Assembly: GCA_027605045.1 (NCBI GenBank) | Contig: JAQFWX010000030.1 | Span: 124,001-188,000 of the forward strand | Direction of reading: 5' to 3' | DNA from: Phallus indusiatus | Taxonomy: Eukaryota; Basidiomycota; Agaricomycetes; Phallales; Phallaceae | Length of the DNA: 64,000 nucleotides | Shown: in pieces, positions 34,020 through 46,029 of the stretch | How the letters are laid out: each line of letters opens with the position of its first letter | Numbering within the stretch: position 1 is the stretch's first letter | Notes under the pieces: model-generated | What the model saw: only the letters and a program-made list of their open reading frames with translations | Database searches by the model: none | Told to the model about the DNA's origin: nothing | Position numbers and translations under genes: made by a program

Positions 34020-34110
34020 TGGTTTTTTGAACTTGACGCTGCGTGAAGCTTTTGCCCGAGGTCTTGAAATCTGATCCGGAATTCCCTGCACCCTGCAGGG
34101 TTCTGCAGGA
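34020..34110 (-). pseudogene. Family 2 3'-end relic after copy D
   Basis: The block cgaggtcttgaaatctgatccgg is recognisable about 100 bp beyond the copy D stop, placed as in the B-F1 and C-F2 pairs, but no F gene follows. Confidence 0.6.
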
Positions 34111-34139
34111 CCATCCGGATGCAAAAATCTGGAGATGAA

Positions 34140-35070
34140 TCTGACTTTAATTTTTTCAATTACCGTCAGTAGGGGTTATGATAGTGAAGAGATATACGTC
34201 CAAGCGAGAACGATTGCAGTTGAAAATGAAGTCATTATATTTACTTCAGAGATTCAATTTAATTGATCATAAGATTTAAATTCAAAGCAAACTTTTGAAA
34301 GACAATGGATGGAACTGACCTTAAAAATTCGCAATAGCAAACGTCACTATATTACTTGACGATATCATCCGGTAACCCCTAAACCTCATCCGAGTTGAAT
34401 CACATATTCTAATGTTAGACTATTATCCATTTATCGACGTTATAACTCAACTTGGATTTACAATTCATCACAATACTTCCCTCAACCTAATCATTCATTC
34501 AGACTCGTTGACTATCCTTTTACATTCATTTTCCGTCGTCCAGATTCCGATGAAATATCTCTCCTACTCGCTTTAACAGTACAATCAACACCGATAGTGT
34601 TTTTAAAGATTTCATGGAGAGAATTTCGATGGTGTTGCAAAAATGTGGGCTATATACGGCTTTCTCTTTAAAATTTATAAAAGATATACAAATGTTTATC
34701 GCTTAAAAATTCTTTATGGTTATTGAATTGTTTGTCTCTTTTAAAAGTATACTCCCGGCTTCACAACGGTGCAGGGATTTGCCGCTCCATGCGGCGCTAG
34801 TACTTAGCCGCGGCCGAACTGGCCCGCCCGAGGTTCGGCCCATGCCCGTAGCATGTAACACGAGACGACGGGTGGTTACGTTCAACATGCGCCGCGTCAT
34901 GTTACACGACGCGTACAACACGTTTTTCCTCATACTGGTGCCTTTTGCCTCAACCACATATATAAAACAAAAACTATTCTCCAGTTCTATCTCTATTTTT
35001 CAAAAAACACAGTCGCTGGTTCTCGCAAGGTTCTCGTATCTTTCCTCCTGGGGCGCTTTCATGATCATCA
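34140..35070. other. Gene-free stretch
   Basis: AT-rich sequence. At 34800-34830 the string acttagccgcggccgaact resembles the second half of the family 2 flank block, suggesting the relic was split by an insertion. No credible frame. Confidence 0.4.
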
Positions 35071-35079
35071 CAACATCTC

Positions 35080-35300
35080 TCAATCAAATGCAAGAATTCC
35101 TTCAAATCATTCAATCCATCATTCTGAACGTTCCAACCAAAGACTGTTAAAGCCGAGGGATTAAAGACGTAGAAGTTGTCACAGAGAGTTCGGGGAATTC
35201 AACGATCGCGATGGTATGAGAAGTCACGCAACGATGAGAAGTATTTTCGTCTGTTAGATGGTGCACGCTGGGTGGAATTCAAGTTGAGCAGACTGCCAAT
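35080..35300 (-). pseudogene. Fragment of family 2 exon 2
   Basis: About 220 bp match F1 around 8570-8770, including tgcaagaattccttcaaatc, agttcggggaattc and tctgttagatggtgca. The frame is broken and both ends are missing. Confidence 0.75.
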
Positions 35301-35309
35301 CAGCTTGAG

Positions 35310-35840
35310 AGTCACTTCTCCTACTCACCTATCATAATGTTTCCGGTAAGAAATTTCGACGGTTCTCATTCAGGAACATGCAACACATGCAACAACCATG
35401 AGCGCGAAGATCCCCTTTGGAAATCAAACATTCCGGCACGATTTTAATCCGAATCGTCAATCATCGACATTTCCGAACATGCGAGTCGCGCTTTTTGGCA
35501 CAAATATGGCTTGCTTTGTGATAATCATACTTTCTTAAAAGGTCAAGCTTCAGGCTAGATTTTCTGATCTCGCGCTCAAAACACATTTTTTTTTGTTCAG
35601 TTGAGCTAGTAGCTTGATCGTTAGTGATGAAAATACCTGATTGGAGTCTTGGCTATTTGTGGCTCATAGACATCATCACATTCAGTAACAAGCGCAACAA
35701 CGCCCAAATGCAAGCGTATGTATCAAGTGTTTTGAACATTATTCCTCACCAGTGAGATATTTAATTGGAGTCATAACGTTTGATGACAGGTACGACCGGG
35801 GTGGGAGCGTAACTGAGTCTCAACCTCACTCAGTAGTACC
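35310..35840. other. Upstream region of copy E
   Basis: No gene seen. Similar in layout to the spacer before copies A-C but diverged. Confidence 0.4.
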
Positions 35841-35851
35841 CCGATAAACGT

Positions 35852-35861
35852 ACATATATAT
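35852..35861 (+). promoter_or_regulatory. TATA box of copy E
   Basis: The string acatatatat lies about 55 bp before the ATG at 35912. Confidence 0.55.
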
Positions 35862-37465
35862 CATCAATAGGTAAAATGTAAAGTGACTTTCAATAATCTA
35901 CATTACTAACAATGAAGTATCCTTCAGGTCTTCGGCTGCCCTCATTACTTACTTTCCTTTTCCTTACTTGCGCTATCACTGCAGAACCCCCGAACGCAGG
36001 TAACCAGTGTGAGATACAGGCATGGGTTCGTGCACCGGATTTGGAGCCAGGAGAAATCATTCCCGGTCAAGTCAAAGTTCGAACTCATGGACCTTGCGAT
36101 GACATCTCCGAGTACTCACTGGTTTTGCGCTTTAAAGAAAAAGTCTGGGTTAAAATTCCGTATTTAAATTCTCTATAAACTCCATTGATTGCTATCTATA
36201 TGATTGTTTTTTCGCTTATAGGAAACCGGGGGTTATATTTCCTGAAAGGCCCCAATTAATGTCTAATCCCGGATATTATGATTTCGATCATAACCGTAAC
36301 GCAATATTCGAACAGTGGACAAATCTGGTCAGTGTGCTGAGAGTGGATCCTCCCCCGCCCTTTGGAAAACCTCATAGTCCAGCGGACCCCTCGTGGAAAG
36401 AATATGTCAAAATAATGAAGGATTCTACATTATGGGAAATCGTTGAAGAAGAGCGAATAGCTTTCGAAACTAAATATAGACTGTCCGATGGTGCGGTTTT
36501 AAGGACACCAACGTTCATTCTTTTAGACAGATTTAACCGAATTATTATAGGCTTCACTTCACAGTCTAAACCTCAGTTCACCGTACACGATTTTGCTCTC
36601 CTCGTCCCTACTACTAACTATCCTCCTTCCATCAAAGCAAAAGAGGTGAAACCTTTTGCTGAGGTACGAACTCTCCCTCTTCATAGCTTTTAAAATGAAA
36701 AAAGATTGAGTAAAGATATCAAGGAATCCCAAGCGGAAAGAGGGCATGAGCATGCTTACCTTTATACTGTTGAGTTGAAATACCACAACGGAATAACCAC
36801 CGAGCTCCCAGTTGGCTATTCATCGTTCAATCCTGTCGGCTTAAGCTCTAATCTGGTTAGGGATAATGACACATCGGAAATTGTATCAATCACAGCGGCC
36901 AACTTCACGCAATTGTCTCTGACGAATTCAAACAAAAGCGAGCTTCCTCCTTGGAATATTTCTTCTGATATTGAGGTAGAAATACCTTCCTCTCGTAGGT
37001 TGGAACAAGGTCAGGGACGTTTGTGTTCATACGTGTATAAGCTCTCTTATCTCCCACCCGCAATTTCTCAGGCTCAACGCCCTATCTCACCTTCACCTCA
37101 AGTGGCGAGCTCAAAGGAGTTCCTGACGCTGATCGAGAAAATCATACTCTTATCCTTACGTCGCCTTCGGTCAGCATACAAATCAAGAGCCATCATCGTC
37201 GCATAGAAACTTTGTTGCCGGAGTTGACTGTCCCTGCTGAAATCCGGTCGGCCACATCTTTAGGGTGTCACTATTTTCCTACCTCCAACAACGCTGAATA
37301 TTCCGCGTTATGCGGTAACCGCCTAACTGCCGATCAAATTCAACAATGGGACTGGAAAAGGATTACTTCTGTGCCTCTTGAGGTGCCTAAATTAGTTCCG
37401 CCCTCCTTCGCCATGTATTATGAGTCAATCGAGGCTACAATCCATATCACTCTGAACCTGAAGTA

Positions 37466-39997
37466 CAGTCGACTTGCTCATAATGCATAGCGTCGGTCCG
37501 GCCCATTTCCCCATGCAGTATGAGAAGTATGCATTAGTATCTATTGTGACATTGTGACTATTGATGACACATACTGTCACGCTTGACTTCCAAGCCAGCG
37601 TTCCAGGGTAGTTTGCTTTGCATTTTTCAATTCAAGCTTTTTGAAGTGAACGCGCAGTTGTCTCAACCTCCTTGTGATGTCTACAACATCATCCGGTGGC
37701 CCAAACTGCATGCAAAGTGTTTCCAATGAGACACAGAGCTCGATTGCATCAGTAAGTCCGAGCTTCTCTTCCTTTTGCCCTTCCTCTTCCTTCTGCCCTT
37801 CCTCTTCTTCCGAATCATCTTCAATAACCTCACCATCCTCAGCCGCCTTCATCTCATTTTGAACCACTTCCACAATCTCTGCATCACCACCCTCAAATCT
37901 GTACATGGACATCCCAATTTCTTTTTCCTCCACCGGGTTCAGCATCTCCTCTAAAGTCAGCAATTTTCCGATGATTCTGTTTCGCTTCTTCAATGTATTG
38001 ACTGCCACTTGAAGACCATTTTCAAATTCCTGGAGCTGAGGCAAAGTCGGCTGCTGGGTATAGGTGGCGGAAGAGTTTGGCGCAGAAGCTGGGGGGGTGG
38101 ATGTCGTGCCATCGGGAAGGTTGGTTATTGGGCAGTTGAGGAATGACATGGTGAGGTTGTTGAGGCCTTTTATTGCTTCATCAATGTCCCTCTCAGCATT
38201 CATTACAGTATCAAATGCTGGCTTCCAGTCCTCCCATTTGTATCGGTCTCCCAGGTGAGCTTGGAGCTCTACTTCTAACTCGGGAAGAGACATGTCTGAT
38301 ATGGCAAATTTGTGAAGGACATTCCATGCTGCAACATCCTTAAGCGGCTCCGTTGGGTTTTGTTGAGGAGAGACTCTGCGTAGAGGTGGCTGGATCATGG
38401 TGTGATTCCAGCAATGCGCAATTGTTTCCTGACTGACCGCGTCCCATGCAGCTCTGACAAGATACATGGCTTCGTTCAGCGGTATCTTGTAGATATCCCG
38501 TTCCTCTGCCTCGTCAAGGTCAAGGGCCCTCATACAGAAAGCACGCCGGTAGTGGGCCTTCAAGCAACGGATGATGCCGGCATCACATGGTTGCACAAAA
38601 GATGTCATGTTGGGCTCGAAGAATTCAAGTTGGATATTGCGCGGAATGTAAGATATATAGTGGCCAGAGAAGTTGTCAATAAGTAGAAGAATGCGACGGC
38701 CTTGACGGCCCATTTTGATATCCAAATTTTTAATCCATCTAATGAGCTTTGTAAATGCTAAGAAACAGCGGGAAAGAAAATAAACTAACCCCTCAAAGAT
38801 CAACATAGTCATCCAAGCCTTTGCATTGTTATGATAGTCAAATCCAAGTGAGTGTGGTGTCTGTCTTTTGAAGCAACGAGGCTGCTTTGACTTCCCAATG
38901 AATAAAAGCGGTAATTTTTCTGTTCCAGTGGCATTGCACCCCACACCCAATGTGAGACGGAATTTTTCGGTCTTCTTTCCACTCATCTGTTTTGTTGCTA
39001 AGCCTCGATCTGGAGGTGCACTGTCCAGAATAGAAATTAAAAAGGAACATCTCAAAGATACAAAGAACATACAAAGCAAATAAAGCAGTCTCATCAAAAT
39101 TGAAACGATCTTGAGGTGCAAATTTCTTCAAGATGGCTGCAAGCCGAATTCTCTCTTCTTTAACAGCATTGACATCCACTGAACCTGCTTCTCCATGCCT
39201 GCGCACCTCGCGGATCTTGTATGCTTTACAAAAAGACGACACCCAGCCACTGCCGGACAGTCTTTCTGCTTCAGGGACTCCGAGCGATATCTCAAAGCGT
39301 GCTCTCTTTTCTACAAGCATAGGACCATTAACAGTTTCACCCTTTTCCTCCATTTTCTTCACCCAATAAAATAGAGCTTTTTCAACATCGGGTCTGGTGA
39401 CAACGCGGGGTCTTTTGGTGGACAGCGCATTTGGATGTTTAGTAACACGTTCTTGAAGTTCTTCTCGGTCGGTCAGTTTGCGCGAAAGTGTTGGCTGAGA
39501 AAAGATGAGAGCCCCATTGCGTTTGTTTCGAAAGTGAGCGACAATCTCCTCCTGTGGCATTCCCTGATGCTCATCTGCAAATTTCAAAACAATCATCCAA
39601 TCATATAGAGTAAGATTGGAACGGCGTTTCACAGTGCTTAGCTGTGCTGAGGACTTTGGCGTGTCCTTCTGTTTATTCTTCTGCTTTCTTGGCTTGTATG
39701 GCCCGGGCTTCTCGCGCAGTTTTCGTTTTCGCTCAGAAGGCATGTTGACAAGACGAAAAAAAAAAATTACAAAAAAATTTGAAATTTTGTCATATTTAGA
39801 GCAGTACAACCTGATTAGCGATAGTAACTAGTTGCAACCTATGGTAACAACCCTAGCTGATAATGCATAATATGGGGTGAAAGTTTATGCATTATTCAAT
39901 ATTCAAAATCCCCGCGGCCATCCATGGTTCCACCCAAAAATTCATTCAAAATGAGAATTATGCATTATGAGGCTATGCATTATGAGCAAGTCGACTG
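37466..39997 (-). mobile_element. Complete pogo-type (Tc1/mariner) transposon
   Basis: The 2532-bp element has perfect terminal inverted repeats of about 26 bp starting CAGTCGACTTGCTCATAATG, flanked by TA at 37464-37465 and 39998-39999. CAGT ends and a TA target are standard for pogo/Tigger elements. The motif CTCATAATGCATA is repeated again just inside the right end (39961-39973 and near 39863), possible transposase-binding sites. It carries one intact transposase gene and sits in exon 5 of copy E. Confidence 0.95.
37577..39743 (-). CDS. Pogo transposase (DDE superfamily endonuclease, CENP-B-like)
   Basis: Exon 1 (39743-39073) and exon 2 (39020-37577) join over a 52-bp intron to give 2115 nt, 704 residues. 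The basic N-terminus (MPSERKRKLREK) is followed by an HTH/CENP-B-like region (LTLYDWMIVLKFADEHQGMP, then SGWVSSFCKAYKI). The catalytic triad is visible as DDD: FNFDETALF, RILLLIDNFSGH and SFVQPCDAGIIRCLKAHYRR. The C-terminal third is acidic (EDDSEEEEGQKEEE). A 14-residue hydrophobic stretch (LVYFLSRCFLAFTK) after IFEG may be a small unspliced insertion; no good splice pair removes it in frame. The enzyme would cut and paste this element and its relatives. Confidence 0.93.
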
Positions 39998-40489
39998 TAT
40001 GTTCAAATCGAAGATCCTCTTAAGCTGGAATACGAGGAGTATGACGAAATCTATCCTTTTATCTCGAACATCGGGCCTTCACAAAAACATATTGTGAAGT
40101 ATTTTCAGACTCTCGTGGCAGAAATTCCGGTTACCATTCATTCTCGTACTCAAAAACCGGATTTCGAGGCAACTCACTATTTATCTCCAGACGCTCGTCA
40201 ACCCATTTTCATTGACCCATGCACGGCTGATCAATTGTCGAGATTACCCGTGGAAGAGCGTAATTTGTTGGCTCCTCTGAGCAAGCCTGTTTTTAAAAGG
40301 AACACTGGCGAGGCCGTTAAACGGCGATTTTGGTATTGGTCTCGTGATTATGCAGGGAATACATGGCATAGGAAAGTTCTGGATGATGGACTAAAAGTTA
40401 ATTTGAGCAATAATAGCCGATGTCGCTCAAATTTCTCAGTTACTCATGAGCAAGCTCAGACAGCCTTCAATATGGTCTAATTACGTGCA

Positions 40490-41030
40490 TGTGTCGTGGC
40501 ATCAGGCACGATTTGGGTTCTAGTTACGAATATGTTCAATTTTCTCTGAAAAAAACTACATCTTTACTATATAATCTGAAGAGACTACATTTAGGTCGAC
40601 AATCTCGTTTGATAATAATACCAACAAACACCTCTACGAAAATAATTGAAATCACGGATATACAGTGAAAACGATGATCGTTCTGCCGCTCAATATTCCA
40701 GGATACGAAACACGAACAGCTTCTTAGGATAGGTAAATTAAGAAACATTATGCTGAAAAGTGATGCTGATTAACGCCTATGTACAACTTTGGTACAAGGC
40801 AGCGCTCGGCATTTTCCGGCTTGCAGATTCTAGACTCCGATTGAACGCGGCGCCCCGAGCGGCAACTATTAGCCTTGTCTTTTCTGTGTCGACTGTATGA
40901 CGACTGATCAACAAAATTGATGGCGACTGATTCTCATGCACAGGCAAAACAGACGTATAAATTCTCCCATCATGACACAATACACTCAGCTTCTTCTTCT
41001 TCACACTTCCGTTTGGCGTATGTTGCCTGG
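40490..41030. other. Spacer between copy E and the F-box gene
   Basis: No gene or family 2 relic is recognisable downstream of copy E. The right part holds the promoter of the next gene. Confidence 0.4.
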
Positions 41031-41041
41031 CAAATCTCATA

Positions 41042-43735
41042 ATGCAACCCTTCGACAACGTTGTTGAAGAAACAGCCCAAAAGTTTCGCCAATTCGGAAA
41101 CGCAGCCTTACTTTTCTCGTTTGGCATATTTCTTTGCTTCTGTGTCGCTGGGTTTCTCACTTTTGTGAGCTCGGTCATTCTTTTCTTCGTCGTTCCATTT
41201 GGCTTGTTCGTTGGCACGCCCATCTATCTCGCAGTCGTCTTTCTTGATTCGGTTGGGCGCCCTGTTTTTCGACAAACATTCGAGCCGCCGCCATTGACAC
41301 AGGCACAGGCACAACCAAAATCGCCCGAATTACTCGCAGCTCCTGTAGAGAAACGACAACAGCATGGCTCTACCGCAAAGCTGGGAGATTCTAACCCTGC
41401 CGCGAGTTCTCCTTGGAATCCAATAACACCTCTGAAATCGGCTTTTGGCCTGGGCGATACCCCTAGCCCATTCCTATCCGCCAACAATGCATCCCTTCCT
41501 CCAGTTCATTCCGAAACCCTGGACCAAATCAGGACGCCATTAATCATACCTGCAGAGTTCGAAGCTTCTCCTAACGTCCTCGGACTTAACCTTGTCGACT
41601 CCCCCATCACATGGAGAGTCGGAGAGAACCCGTTTCTTCGTGTCAACTACCTCGAAAAGTTATCCGACAAACTCATTGATCAAATCCTATCCTATCTCCC
41701 ACGTTCCCACATTGGCATTCTTGCCCTTGTCTCTAAAGATTTGGCGTCCCGTGTCAGGTTTCGCAGAATCCATAGCGGAACTGAGTATTGCCCTCTATCC
41801 ACGTTCAATGATATTTCGAGACGCCCACGATTAGGCGAACGTACCAGATGTTTAGTCGTACACAAATCATTTTTCAGACCGCCCATCAGAACGCAGTGGT
41901 TGCTTGAGGGTTCGGACCCAATTGTCGCTTATACATCATGGAAGAGTGTAGAGATGAAGAAACATAGCCTTTTGGCGACCGTTTTCAAGTCGTGTCGGCG
42001 AATCTCTTCTCTTACATGGAATGAGGCTCGTGTTCCCTTTCCACCTGCGCTTCTCAAAACTATTGAGTTGCGCTTGTGTACTACGTTGAGACATTTGGAT
42101 ATTAGCGCTAAACATGGCCAACTCATCAACTATATAAATCGTCATCACAATCCTTCTCAACCCTTCCGGCTTACTTCTATAGTCATCCGAGACGGGTTCA
42201 AGGTGGAAGCTATGGTTGCTATAGCAAAATTTCTTAGACTTTCCGCCGCGACAATTCGTCATATTCACTTCCAAGACAGTAATTTTGGTGGCTTAGGCAT
42301 TCAAAATGAATCAGCACTTTTCGATCTTATCAAAGTAAGCAAGAAAGGTTTTGCAATCTCCATTCCCTATCCTAAACCCATTCATTTTTGCCATTATAGG
42401 AACTGCCTCGTTTAGAACGCGTTACTTTTCTCCGTCCTTTAGATCTCGACATGGCACACATCCCTATCACCCACATGAATCCCGAACGAGGACTTACACT
42501 AAACGTTCAAGATCCAATAATGACATATACTCCTTACATTCGTTTTGAATTCTTCTCTCCTCTAAGCCATGTTCTACCCAACCTGACTAATATGATATTA
42601 TACCTCCCGGACCATGTTAATACCCTTGAAATTGACCGTGATAATACCCCACCACCGGCACCCGAGAGTTCTGAATCGGCGCAGGTTCGTACTTTGGCCG
42701 AAGTCGTTTCTGCAGCTGTCAATCTCCGTGTATTCGCGTTTAATGCACCTGTGCCTGTTGTGCTGGAGCCGAAGGACTCTTCTCCCTCGTTATTCATGCC
42801 GGAGGACGATACTGATTTGGCGGAATCTGATATTATTATTCGGTTGTCGTCCGGTTTATTAAAAGCTTTGCTCACAAAAGAAAAATTGGTTAGTTTGAGT
42901 CTTATGGCTCGAGTTATGACGCCACATCAGTAAGTTTTCTATGAAGGCGTATAGGTTCAGTGCGCGTCACATTAACTTTTTTTCATAGGTTACAACAAAT
43001 TTGTGAGAAACTCCATACACTTTCTCATCTTGCCGTATTCATGAGCGGCCAGTCAATTCACATTGTAAGTCCTAAAAAAACGCCGCCACAATATCAGAAT
43101 CATTCAATCTCCTTTTTATTAAACAGTCAAAATACTCTCAACATTTCACAAAATTACCGAAACTAATTGCTTTGGACGTTGCAATCCGGTCTTTTGATCA
43201 AACATGTCCATGTGGACACGAACAAGATACGCGTCTACCTCATTATCAAGAAGGCACAGCCATGGGTCGTCTGCTTCGTCGATTCCTTCCTCGTATCGAC
43301 ATGAACGGTCAAAAAATTCTAGGATCTGATACAAACAAGTATCTCAAAATAGTACGAATGTCGCAATTGGGTTGGCATTATACTAAGAACGACGAGCACG
43401 AGTATACTCTCAGTATGCTTACGTCATCAAAAGAGTTCGTTGACCAAGTTGAAAGGATGTGGGGTCCTTGCGAAATCAGCTTGTCACCTTCTTTTCCTTC
43501 GTCTGCTAGTAGCAGAGAATCTTTTGAGCAGCCGCCGCCGCCACCGCCGTTGCCTGCCGGTGGCGTAGGCTTACCTTCTCCATTGCCGACATTGTCACAC
43601 CCGACAACGACAGAGTATTGTTGGGATTATACATCGGATTTATGGGTACGCTTGGAGAAAGAGGCTATGGGGATGGTTTTTAGTCCCGTTTCGTGGACGG
43701 AGTTTGTTCCCGAATCGGTTTTTGTACCCAAATGA
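41042..43735 (+). CDS. F-box protein with N-terminal membrane segments (835 residues, 4 exons)
   Basis: Exons at 41042-42334, 42400-42929, 42989-43064 and 43127-43735 total 2508 nt. Residues about 20-65 form two close hydrophobic stretches (ALLFSFGIFLCFCVAGFL and SVILFFVVPFGLFVG), a hairpin-like membrane anchor. Residues about 203-240 (LEKLSDKLIDQILSYLPRSH, then ALVSKDLASRVR) match an F-box, the Skp1-binding domain of SCF ubiquitin ligases. The remainder has loose leucine-rich repeats (CTTLRHLDIS, LPKLIALDVA) for substrate binding, an acidic loop and a Pro/Ser-rich segment. The combination suggests a ligase adaptor held at a membrane; the target is unknown. The ATG at 41042 gives the whole hairpin. 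Confidence 0.82.
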
Positions 43736-43739
43736 GAAT

Positions 43740-44970
43740 AGTTGAAGGGTGTGGAAGTATTTGGTGGGATGGATGTTCAATATTTAGTCTTCGTTTAGAT
43801 TGTAAGAACAGTAATACTATTTTTAATGCGGAGGAAAGACTAATCAACGGAAGTAAAAAAATTTCCTCTGATAATAATGTGATTGGAAGCGAGGGATTTG
43901 GAGATCTGGTGTGAGGATGTTCGCTTGGAGAGAGTTTTGGTAAGATTAACGTTCAATTAAATCTCATCTCTTTTCCTTCTTTATTAAACTCCAAAAGAGA
44001 ATTCGAAGTTATCCAATGAACTCGCCGACAAGGCCAGAGGAGAGGGGAGAGAACAAAACCTTAAGCCTCGTGATTTCATTATTATATATCGCTTGGAAAA
44101 ACTGGAGGGTCATATGCCTCTCCGCTCCGAGTCAATGAATAAATGAAAAGATTTTTGCCAGTTATATTTTATATGAAGTGAAACTTTAAAAAGACCGTTG
44201 CACCCGGGTTCAAATATTTTTATCTTCTTTCGGAATTATTCTACCACTCTTAGGCAAGTGTGAATACATTCCGGCCTTCTTTTTCTCATACAATACATGA
44301 GTAGCTGTATAGCCAATCTGGTTAAAGGATGGAGGGAAGTTAAGAAGTTTGCTATATCGTTGTTATGGAAGTTCGTGCCGGATGTCCTTCTATGGGGTTT
44401 GCTATCGGGATAACGTCAGTGTGGACGCCAGATGGCGTAAAAACGTCAAAGTGTCAATGCGTCGTAATGTGTATTTGTATTATATTCATATTCGCGTCGA
44501 CCACATCATCGCTGGCACAAATCAGATTTTTGGTTTGGTTTGGTTTTTTATTTTATTTTACGCCTTCTTTTCTCTTTTTCTCCCTCCTTTTATCTCAGCA
44601 CACTCACTTTACTTGTTCTTATCAGAGATTCTAATTCCCGGACCCTTCTTAAGATTTTTTGCGCCGCGATCGATGGCGATGGCGAAGAATTTCTCAACTG
44701 ATTGTTCCCATGATAATATTTATGTGAAAGGAACAGAATACATACAATAGATACACACACTGATACATACATACATACATGCAACCATGCTTACGGTGTC
44801 TTATTTTTCATAATCTCAAGCTGAAGCGAGAGACTCTTTTTCTTCTTCTTTCTTTTGAATAAGACCTCTTCTGGAAGGGAGGTATTTGATTATGATTTGG
44901 GTAAAGGGCATCAACTTGGCTGTAAGTGTGGAAGAGGGGGTCGCATAAGTACTATAATAGCTTTGTGCGT
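43740..44970. other. Intergenic spacer
   Basis: Convergent spacer between the F-box and 14-3-3 genes. Contains pyrimidine-rich tracts and a short tacatacatacata microsatellite near 44765-44780. Frames at 44349-44750 are hydrophobic and low in coding character. Confidence 0.4.
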
Positions 44971-44975
44971 TTCCT

Positions 44976-46027
44976 TTATGACGTCCCGTTCCGTTCGCCA
45001 ATCACTTTTGCTTCTGATTTTTGAGGCTGCTCGTCTTCAGGGACTGTTCATTGGATGAAGCGAAGAGAAGAATGCTGAGAAGTTCGTCGACGTCGGTAAA
45101 ACCATTTACGTACCACTTTCCAACCGATACCCCGAATGCTCATCCTCAATCCACAAAGTGAGATTGTCCTTCAATAGCTGCAAGATCCTGATGGAATCTG
45201 GAGCATCCTCTTCCGGAATATTATCCAAATTCTCGATCGCGGAATCGAAGGCGTACTTGGCGAGGTGACATGCCGAATTGGGGTTGTTCAGCTGTTCAAA
45301 GTAGAACACTGAGAAGTTTAGTGCTAGCCCGAGTCGGGTAGGGTCGGTTGGAAGTAGTTCGGAATCCGCAATGCGCCATGACATTTTATACCCTTCCAAC
45401 GACTTGTCGATGTGGGTTTTGCGGGTTTCTGAGCCTAGAGGCGAGGTTTCTGCGAGATAGCGGTGATAATCACCTGTCCTGTTTTTGAATGTCAGATATG
45501 TCAGCATCTTCAACAAGAATACAAATACTGACATTTTGTGATAGAACACCTTCGCGTCTGGTGCTTTAGCTCGTGGTATGAATCGGTTATCGACGTGCTT
45601 CAGTACGCGATCACAGTATTTCTCCAATTGGGCCGAGATCGTCGATTTCGAGACTCGGATGAGCTGCAAAGATCTAGACTCTTTCGTTAACTGACTGTGC
45701 ATTCTTATTTCCCGCTCCTCCAGGGCTGATACTGCACGCCAAGCTTTACGGAGGTTCCCCGTAACTGTTTTATAGGCGTTGGAAAAGAGCTTGCGCTCTT
45801 CAAAGGTTAAACAGTCGCCGGCCAGTGTCGGGTCGGTCTTATCTTGCGGTAGCAATGCGATTTGGTCCATGTACTCCAGCATATCTGTCAAAGGTCGCAG
45901 GTATCGTCAGCTTCTCTTCTCGTTGGACTGCTTTCAATGTAGTTAAGCGGAGTTTCGTACCGTCATAACGATCTGCTTGTTCTGCGACACGCGCAAGATA
46001 GGCAAATTGTTGTCGTTGCGAAACCAT
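44976..46027 (-). CDS. 14-3-3 protein, divergent (4 exons)
   Basis: Exons at 46027-45961, 45884-45533, 45478-45114 and 45043-44976 total 852 nt, 283 residues. It has the N-terminal FAYLARVAEQADRYD, family signature 1 as RKLFSNAYKTV, FYHKM-TGDYHRYLAE, LGLALNFSVFYFE and signature 2 as ILQLLKDNLTLW. The phosphopeptide-binding residues equivalent to Lys49, Arg56, Arg127 and Tyr128 are conserved. Compared with canonical fungal 14-3-3 proteins it has an unusual loop (DCLTFEER for LTVEER with extra residues before it) and a changed middle helix (RVSKSTISAQLEKYC). The last exon supplies a short acidic/basic tail (VPEDEQPQKSEAKV). 14-3-3 dimers bind phosphoserine motifs in signalling. This is probably a second, diverged paralogue. 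Confidence 0.93.
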
Positions 46028-46029
46028 GT

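Larger units (their letters stand above)
35912..40480 (+). pseudogene. Arrestin-like copy E, exon 5 split by a pogo transposon
   Basis: Exons at 35912-36159, 36222-36490, 36551-36663, 36724-37009 and 37072-40480, the last interrupted at 37466-39997. Taking out the transposon and one TA copy gives a total of 1791 nt, exactly 597 codons including the stop, with the reading crossing the junction at the point where copy D has LNLKYVQ. So apart from the insertion the gene is undamaged. Intron 2 (36491-36550) has an unusual gtgcgg donor, is 60 bp and lacks a stop, so its retention would also keep frame. Signal peptide (MKYPSGLRLPSLLTFLFLT) and the C-terminal AQTAFNMV are present. The insertion appears recent. 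Confidence 0.88.

Noticed and set aside
36491..36550. This 60-bp piece of copy E as coding sequence
   Set aside because: All four paralogues have an intron at the same place; lack of a stop is probably chance.
38796..38838. An intron in the pogo transposase after IFEG
   Set aside because: No GT-AG pair in this place restores frame; reading through is open.
44349..44750. 133-residue hydrophobic protein
   Set aside because: No homologous motif, no intron or promoter support, lies in pyrimidine-rich spacer.
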